This document shows, piece after piece, positions 32,795 through 37,092 of a DNA stretch of 37,092 nucleotides (positions are counted from its first letter, which is position 1; every line of letters starts with the position of its first letter). The DNA comes from Betaproteobacteria bacterium (GTDB lineage: Bacteria > Pseudomonadota > Gammaproteobacteria > Burkholderiales > Burkholderiaceae_C), in assembly GCA_009927495.1 (NCBI GenBank), contig RFMX01000296.1:1-37092 (forward strand). The letters run 5' to 3'. Position numbers and translations under genes: made by a program. The notes below the pieces were generated by a model. That model worked only from the letters and a program-made list of their open reading frames with translations. It searched no databases and had not been told where the DNA came from.

Positions 32795-34108
32795 TTATGC
32801 GGCCCAACGGGTGGGCGGTGACTGACGAGTAGGGGCTCCCCGGCTATTGATTGATGGTGGTTCGCGATGGAATTTGCCATCTTTCATGACGGCAAGAATG
32901 CGCGACTTGTCTTGCAGCACAGTGATGTCAACCATCGGATCACCATCCACCAACAAAATATCAGCCAAATACCCTTCTCGAAGCTGTCCTAAGGGCGCAG
33001 CACTGCGCATCATGGGTGCTCCCCAAGCAGTCGCACTGAGCAAGGCTTCAAGGTTGGACATGCCTATGTGCTTGGTGAAATATTCGAGGTCTTTTGCGTT
33101 AGTACCGTGCGGTGTCCATGCAAAACCATAGTCACCCCCAGGCATGATGCGCACGCCGCGTTTGTGCAACGCACGCATGGATTCAATGGCTGCATCAAGC
33201 TCTTTGTAGTAACCCATTTTTTGAACAACATCAGGCGTTAGGCCATATTCTTTGGCGTTGTGGCAGGTGTTGATCAACCATGCCAGCCCAGGTGCAATGA
33301 AATGCGCGTTGCGATGCTGATCGAGCAAATCCAGTGCTTCGTTGTCTAAAAAACTAGCGTGGTAAATGACATTGATACCTTGCTTGACGCATTGTTTAAC
33401 AGACCAAGTTGAACGTGCGTGGGCCGCAACCCACTTACCCCAACTTTTGGCTTCTTGTACACAGGTGGTGATTTCTTCTTCAGTGAATTGGCTTTGCTCA
33501 CTGGACATGCCAGTGATGGATTCACCCGATAGATTGATTTTTAAAGTGTCAACGCCGTATTTGCAGAACATGCGAACACAGCGACGCATTTCATCGTTGC
33601 CGCTCACGACTGCGCCAAATGAAAACTCTTGTTGCGGTAGGTGTGGTTGGGTGCTGTCTCCTAAGCCACCTGGAACGGTGATTTCCTGGCTGGGTGCTGT
33701 GTAGCGTGGACCAATGATGGTGCCGTCGTTGATGGCATTGCGAATCACAATATCCAGTCTTGGCTTGGCCGCTGCTGCGCCGACGCAAGAAGTCCAACCC
33801 ATGTCGAGGTAAAGCTTGGCCACTTCTGCACACCACAAAATATGTTCCTCAGGTGGCATGCGTTGTATGGCGTCTAGGCTTGGCTGGTTATTCCAAGAAA
33901 AATGTGTATGGGCTTCAACCATCCCTGGCATCAAAAAGCACCCAGCACCATCTATGACAGTTTGACCTGCTAAAGGCATGTTCCGCATACCTTGATGCGT
34001 TCGGGTGACCCGAATAATTTTGTTGCCTTCAACCAGCACTTCGCCGGGGTAAGGCATATCCCCTGTTGCATCAAAAACATTAACATTGGTAAACAGCACT
34101 TGGCTCAT
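32795..34108 (-). CDS. amidohydrolase-family protein (first of a tandem pair)
   Basis: A 437-residue amidohydrolase with an N-terminal beta-sandwich (VLFTNVNVFDATGDMPYPG), HxH in VEAHTHFSW, central HARSTWS and YHASF, and GGDYGFAWTPHG as the late Asp motif. GYLADILLVDGDPM follows. Compared with the downstream copy, metal ligands are preserved, but loops around the barrel (for example HLPQQEFSFGAVVSG against HLPFPEFSFGANVSG) differ, suggesting related but distinct substrates. The C-terminal tail is Arg/Pro/Ser-rich. It lies 10 bp after the alpha/beta hydrolase gene and 20 bp before its paralogue. Confidence 0.9.
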   Translation of the reverse strand: MSQVLFTNVNVFDATGDMPYPGEVLVEGNKIIRVTRTHQGMRNMPLAGQTVIDGAGCFLMPGMVEAHTHFSWNNQPSLDAIQRMPPEEHILWCAEVAKLYLDMGWTSCVGAAAAKPRLDIVIRNAINDGTIIGPRYTAPSQEITVPGGLGDSTQPHLPQQEFSFGAVVSGNDEMRRCVRMFCKYGVDTLKINLSGESITGMSSEQSQFTEEEITTCVQEAKSWGKWVAAHARSTWSVKQCVKQGINVIYHASFLDNEALDLLDQHRNAHFIAPGLAWLINTCHNAKEYGLTPDVVQKMGYYKELDAAIESMRALHKRGVRIMPGGDYGFAWTPHGTNAKDLEYFTKHIGMSNLEALLSATAWGAPMMRSAAPLGQLREGYLADILLVDGDPMVDITVLQDKSRILAVMKDGKFHREPPSINSRGAPTRQSPPTRWAA

Positions 34109-34118
34109 GTCTCTTCCT

Positions 34119-34904
34119 TCAAGCGTGTCGTTTTAAAAATGCACGTGCTTCACGGGCGCATTCATGGGGTTTCTCAATGGGAGTCCAATGGCCACAACGA
34201 GTCAGAACTACCGATTTGGCAGATCCCATGCGACGTGCCAAGGCACGAACAGCTTCTGGTGGCGAGACTTTGTCTTCCTCACCCGTGACCAGCAACACCG
34301 GCGAAGCGATGCGTTCAACATCTGCACTGCGTGCTTGTGACAATACGTCGCAAGTGGCTGCATATCCAAGCGGTGACTGTCGCATCAGACTTTCACGGAC
34401 ATAGGCATACGCACTGGGGTTGTTTCTTTTCGTGTGCTCAGAAACTGCGGTAGTTAACAAAGACTCTGTCACTTCTTGTAGACCTTGCATACCTGTATTT
34501 CGAATTTTTTCAGCCCGGTTGCGTATGTTTTCGCGAGCAGCCTCAGGGGGCTCTGCCAAAGGACCAAACAACACCATGCTCTTAACCAGTGAAGGCTCTG
34601 CAACAGCTAAGTGCTGAAGCACAATGGTTCCCATGGAATGTCCTAGCCACTGTGCATCAGTAATACCCAACCTTTTGCAGATGGTTTGCAGGCACTGCAC
34701 CAACAGAGTCATGCTCAACTCTTCTGTGGGTAGCTTTGAGCGACCACTGCCCGGCAGATCAATGCGTATCAATCGGTGAGCGTCAAGACTGGGGTGCATG
34801 GCAGACCATGTGTTGGAGCTTCCACCCAAACCATGCACGCACACCACCGGCGAACCCGTGCCGCTTTCTTCCACAGCTACATGGTCCATCAGGTAAAAAC
34901 TCAT
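34119..34904 (-). CDS. alpha/beta hydrolase
   Basis: A 261-residue alpha/beta hydrolase and the first gene of the large array. The HG motif VVCVHGLGGSSNTW, nucleophile elbow GHSMG, acid in TGEEDKVSPP and catalytic His in RCGHWTPIEKP form a full triad. The pattern resembles enzymes of aromatic meta-cleavage and lactone/enol-lactone pathways, but a specific substrate cannot be read. I use ATG 34904 (MSFYLMDHV). The frame is open to 35030, but that start would lie inside the promoter/operator region and gives no family-like residues. Expression is probably controlled by the adjacent TetR-type protein. Confidence 0.88.
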   Translation of the reverse strand: MSFYLMDHVAVEESGTGSPVVCVHGLGGSSNTWSAMHPSLDAHRLIRIDLPGSGRSKLPTEELSMTLLVQCLQTICKRLGITDAQWLGHSMGTIVLQHLAVAEPSLVKSMVLFGPLAEPPEAARENIRNRAEKIRNTGMQGLQEVTESLLTTAVSEHTKRNNPSAYAYVRESLMRQSPLGYAATCDVLSQARSADVERIASPVLLVTGEEDKVSPPEAVRALARRMGSAKSVVLTRCGHWTPIEKPHECAREARAFLKRHA

Positions 34905-34997
34905 CCATTTACCTGCAGGAAGGCGAGAAATTTTTTCAACATTTTGCAGACTCCAGACGCCAAACTTTGAGGATATGCCTATAAACTGTTGCAAATC

Positions 34998-35019
34998 AAA
35001 TGAGACGCCCGTCTCATTT
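34998..35019. promoter_or_regulatory. perfect palindrome, likely TetR-family operator
   Basis: AAATGAGACG (34998-35007), CC, CGTCTCATTT (35010-35019): a 22-bp perfect inverted repeat in the 189-bp region between the divergent alpha/beta hydrolase (34904) and TetR-type (35094) genes. Size and position fit a TetR-dimer operator able to control both directions. No strong -35/-10 pair was identified next to it. Confidence 0.75.
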
Positions 35020-35093
35020 ATTCGGCTCATCCTAAAGCTTGACGGTCTTATGTGAAAGTGATTGCAACGACTTTTTCATCCTGATTTACCCTG

Positions 35094-35789
35094 ATGGCAA
35101 GAAAAATCCCACCCCCAACTCCGGATAAACCACTAGCCCCATCGGGGGTCAAGCAATCTACCTTTAATCAGCTACTGGATATTGCTCGACAGAAGATTGA
35201 ATTAACTGGAACTGCGCCCTCGGTCTCCGAGGTTGCATTGTTTGCCGGCGTTTCTAGAGCAACGGCTTACCGTTGTTTCCCTAGTAGAGCAGCGATGCTG
35301 ACGGCGGTGGTAGGGGTTTCATTGGGACCTATGCGTACTTTTGCTTCAGATCATTTAGATGGCATAGACAGAGTGCTGGATTTGTTTAAGCGCAGTCTGC
35401 CGCGGTTAACTAAAAATGAAACGTCATTTCGAACCGCTGTTCAACTTTCGTTAGAACAGCGTGCCTTGGCCTTAGCGGGTCAATTGAAAGAACCTTCATT
35501 CAGACGCGGCTACAGAATTCAAATATTGGCGCATGCGATGGAGCCTTTCAAGACCCAACTGCCACAGGATATTTATTTGCAATTGCACAAAGCTTTGTCT
35601 GTTGTCTATGGCATTGAGTCCTATATTGTTCTGAAAGATATATGGGGAGAAACGAGCAAGCAGGTAGAAACAACAGTGCTGTGGATGGCAAAAGCATTGG
35701 TGGAAGCGGCGCAAATTGAAGCCTTTGCCCGCATAAACTCACAGCCAGGCAAAGTTAAGCGTACGCAATCTCTGAAAGGAAAAACATGA
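35094..35789 (+). CDS. TetR/AcrR-family transcriptional regulator
   Basis: A 231-residue regulator. After a proline-rich basic tail (1-17), the helix-turn-helix occupies about 38-70, with PSVSEVALFAGVSRATAYRCFPSRAAML as the classic TetR recognition unit. The C-terminal helices form the ligand-binding and dimer domain and are not diagnostic. ATG 35094 lies 75 bp from the palindromic site. Its stop overlaps the FAH gene by 4 bp (ATGA), so regulator and enzyme are made together. It probably represses both itself and the divergent array until a pathway compound binds (inference). Confidence 0.92.
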   Translation: MARKIPPPTPDKPLAPSGVKQSTFNQLLDIARQKIELTGTAPSVSEVALFAGVSRATAYRCFPSRAAMLTAVVGVSLGPMRTFASDHLDGIDRVLDLFKRSLPRLTKNETSFRTAVQLSLEQRALALAGQLKEPSFRRGYRIQILAHAMEPFKTQLPQDIYLQLHKALSVVYGIESYIVLKDIWGETSKQVETTVLWMAKALVEAAQIEAFARINSQPGKVKRTQSLKGKT

Positions 35790-36664
35790 AGTTAGCCACA
35801 TTTGTTTACAAAGGTAGCCGACGTGTTGGTCTATTAAGTGATGATGGTTTAAGTGTCCAAACACTTGATTTAAACAACCATGAAAATGAGCAAGGTATTC
35901 TGGCATTGGTTGATCGAAAAGCCAGCGGTAAACCCTTTCCTGGAATCAGTTCTGATTCAATAGCTTTGAGCGATGTGAGGCTAGAGGCGCCAATTCCACG
36001 CCCTATGCGAAATATTTTTTGTGTTGGAAGAAACTACCATGCCCATGCAAAAGAGCTTTCAACAACCGTTTTCAAAGATAACAATACCGACCCCAATGCA
36101 TGGCCTATCGTTTTCACCAAAGTTCCAGAATGTGTCACAGGACCTTATGACGATGTGTATTTGCCTTTGAAGGTTTCCCAGCAAATTGATTACGAAGCTG
36201 AATTGCTGGTGGTCATTGGTATGCAGGGGAAAAATATTTCCAAGGCTGACGCTATGTCGTATGTGTATGGCTTTACCGTGGTGAATGATGTGACTGCACG
36301 AGATGTGCAAATGCGGCACCAGCAATGGGACCTGGGTAAATCGTTTGACACTTTTTGCCCCATGGGCCCTTGGATTGTCACCGCTGATGCATTTGATGGT
36401 TTGAATGCACATGTGAAATGCTGGGTGAATGGTGAACTGCGGCAAGATGGAAATGCGGCAAATATGATTTTTGATATACCCACATTGATTGAAACGTGTT
36501 CTCGTGGAATTACTTTGTACCCTGGCGACTTGATTGCCACTGGAACGCCAGCAGGTGTGGGAATGGGTTTAAATCCTCCTCAATATTTAAAGCATGGCGA
36601 CAAAGTTCGCATTGAAATTGCGCAACTCGGCGCAATTGAAAACACATTCATTGCTTCAACCTGA
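35786..36664 (+). CDS. fumarylacetoacetate hydrolase (FAH) family protein
   Basis: A 292-residue FAH-family enzyme. The metal site shows in NIFCVGRNYHAHAKE, then the acidic residues of DYEAELLVVIG, and VVNDVTARDVQ followed by GKSFDTFCPMGPWIV. IATGTPAGVGMG is the C-terminal hallmark. Members hydrolyse or decarboxylate acylpyruvates, 2-oxo-hept-ene-dioates and related ring-cleavage products. That makes it the clearest sign that the locus serves breakdown of an aromatic or similar compound. ATG 35786 overlaps the TetR stop. The VOC gene follows 13 bp later. Confidence 0.9.
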   Translation: MKLATFVYKGSRRVGLLSDDGLSVQTLDLNNHENEQGILALVDRKASGKPFPGISSDSIALSDVRLEAPIPRPMRNIFCVGRNYHAHAKELSTTVFKDNNTDPNAWPIVFTKVPECVTGPYDDVYLPLKVSQQIDYEAELLVVIGMQGKNISKADAMSYVYGFTVVNDVTARDVQMRHQQWDLGKSFDTFCPMGPWIVTADAFDGLNAHVKCWVNGELRQDGNAANMIFDIPTLIETCSRGITLYPGDLIATGTPAGVGMGLNPPQYLKHGDKVRIEIAQLGAIENTFIAST

Positions 36665-36677
36665 GGAGTTCATTGAC

Positions 36678-37052
36678 ATGATTCTTGGCATGAACCACTT
36701 CACTGCTATCGCCAAAGATCCAGTAGCTACTTTGGACTTTTATGAGCGCATTATTGGTTTGAAAGTTGGACCACGCCCAGATTTGGGTTTTCCTGGTGCT
36801 TGGCTTTATGCTGGAGACACAGCTGTGCTTCATTTGTACTTTGAGCGTCCTGTTCCCAACCCGCCTGCTGGCGTTATTGACCACATGGCTTTCACTGCAA
36901 AAGATATAAAGGCCGTTAAATCGGTCTTCGATTTATCAGGCTATCCCTATAAATTACAGCACCGACCCAATGGGCCATGGCAGATTTTTTGCGAAGACCC
37001 CAGTGGCGCCAAGGTAGAGCTCAATTTCAGCCCACTTGAAAGTTTGGATTAA
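36678..37052 (+). CDS. VOC-family (glyoxalase/dioxygenase fold) protein
   Basis: A 124-residue VOC protein: MNHFTAIAKDPVATLDFYERIIGLKVG at the start, the metal His in NHF, HLYFERP in the middle, a second H in VIDHMAFTA, and a final E in GAKVELNF. This arrangement (H/H/E) can bind a divalent metal. Such small VOC enzymes include lyases, epimerases and extradiol-dioxygenase relatives. I chose ATG 36678, with GAGGAG at 36663-36668; the open frame extends to 36594 through the FAH gene end. It ends the TetR-FAH-VOC unit before a terminator. Confidence 0.9.
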   Translation: MILGMNHFTAIAKDPVATLDFYERIIGLKVGPRPDLGFPGAWLYAGDTAVLHLYFERPVPNPPAGVIDHMAFTAKDIKAVKSVFDLSGYPYKLQHRPNGPWQIFCEDPSGAKVELNFSPLESLD

Positions 37053-37062
37053 ACAAATGAAA

Positions 37063-37090
37063 AAGCCCTTGATAATTGCATCAAGGGCTT
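37063..37090. terminator. bidirectional Rho-independent terminator
   Basis: AAGCCCTTGA (37063-37072), loop TAATTGCA, TCAAGGGCTT (37081-37090). On the minus strand the stem is followed by TTTTTC, a good T-tract for a convergent gene beyond the window. On the plus strand, 11 bp after the VOC gene stop, the sequence after the stem is cut off at 37092, so its T-tract cannot be judged. Confidence 0.75.
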
Positions 37091-37092
37091 GA

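Noticed and set aside
34905-35030. N-terminal extension of the alpha/beta hydrolase to 35030
   Set aside because: It would run through the palindromic operator region and adds no family-like sequence; ATG 34904 is a better start.
1-37092. tRNA, rRNA, CRISPR arrays, insertion sequences, integrase or att sites
   Set aside because: I saw no cloverleaf-like gene, no regularly spaced repeats, no transposase or integrase motifs, and no long flanking direct repeats.

Overview
The window reads as a chromosomal segment of a Gram-negative bacterium. It carries an RND efflux pump, lipid-A-type phosphatases, polyprenyl-phosphate glycosyltransferases and a branched-chain-type ABC importer. Gene style and family mix (PF10118 metal-dependent hydrolase, UPF0261/PEP-hydrolase pair, Liv-type importers) suggest a betaproteobacterium of the Burkholderiales, probably Comamonadaceae-like. 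That placement is inference from gene content; there is no rRNA or tRNA gene here to confirm it.

Layout. (1) 1-4 kb: a minus-strand run of two small secreted proteins, a ferritin-like metal-dependent hydrolase and a truncated HSL-type esterase; a plus-strand secreted pentapeptide-repeat protein; a secreted unknown; and a TerC membrane protein. (2) 4.0-11.7 kb: a compact minus-strand operon (PAP2 phosphatase, flippase-like protein, polyprenyl-P glycosyltransferase, two GT39/ArnT-like transferases, second PAP2 phosphatase) facing a divergent UDP-glucuronate 4-epimerase-like gene. The set looks like an envelope-glycan, possibly lipid A galacturonic acid, modification module. (3) 11.7-14.9 kb: a beta-lactamase-fold serine hydrolase, a small SET-domain protein, and a convergent pair of YkgJ-type Cys-cluster protein and FemAB/GNAT-like protein. 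(4) 15.1-34.9 kb: an almost gapless minus-strand array of 16 genes: alpha/beta hydrolase, two tandem amidohydrolases, LivH, LivM, substrate-binding protein, LivG, a LivF-UPF0261 fusion, a PEP-hydrolase-family TIM barrel, a flotillin-like SPFH protein, an SRPBCC protein, an SRPBCC-quinone oxidoreductase fusion, a peroxiredoxin, an RND pump with its adaptor, and a VOC protein. (5) 35.0-37.1 kb: a divergent TetR-FAH-VOC unit. A perfect 10-2-10 palindrome between the TetR gene and the large array is the best operator candidate.

The most interesting system is region 4-5. It appears to be an undescribed TetR-controlled locus joining uptake, hydrolysis/ring-fission-type chemistry, redox, membrane scaffolding and efflux, with two multidomain fusions. 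The substrate cannot be named from sequence.

Quality warning: four otherwise intact genes (small secreted protein, terC, RND permease, livM) each lack exactly one base in a short homopolymer run. This looks more like consensus error than gene decay, and spans are given for the reconstructed genes.
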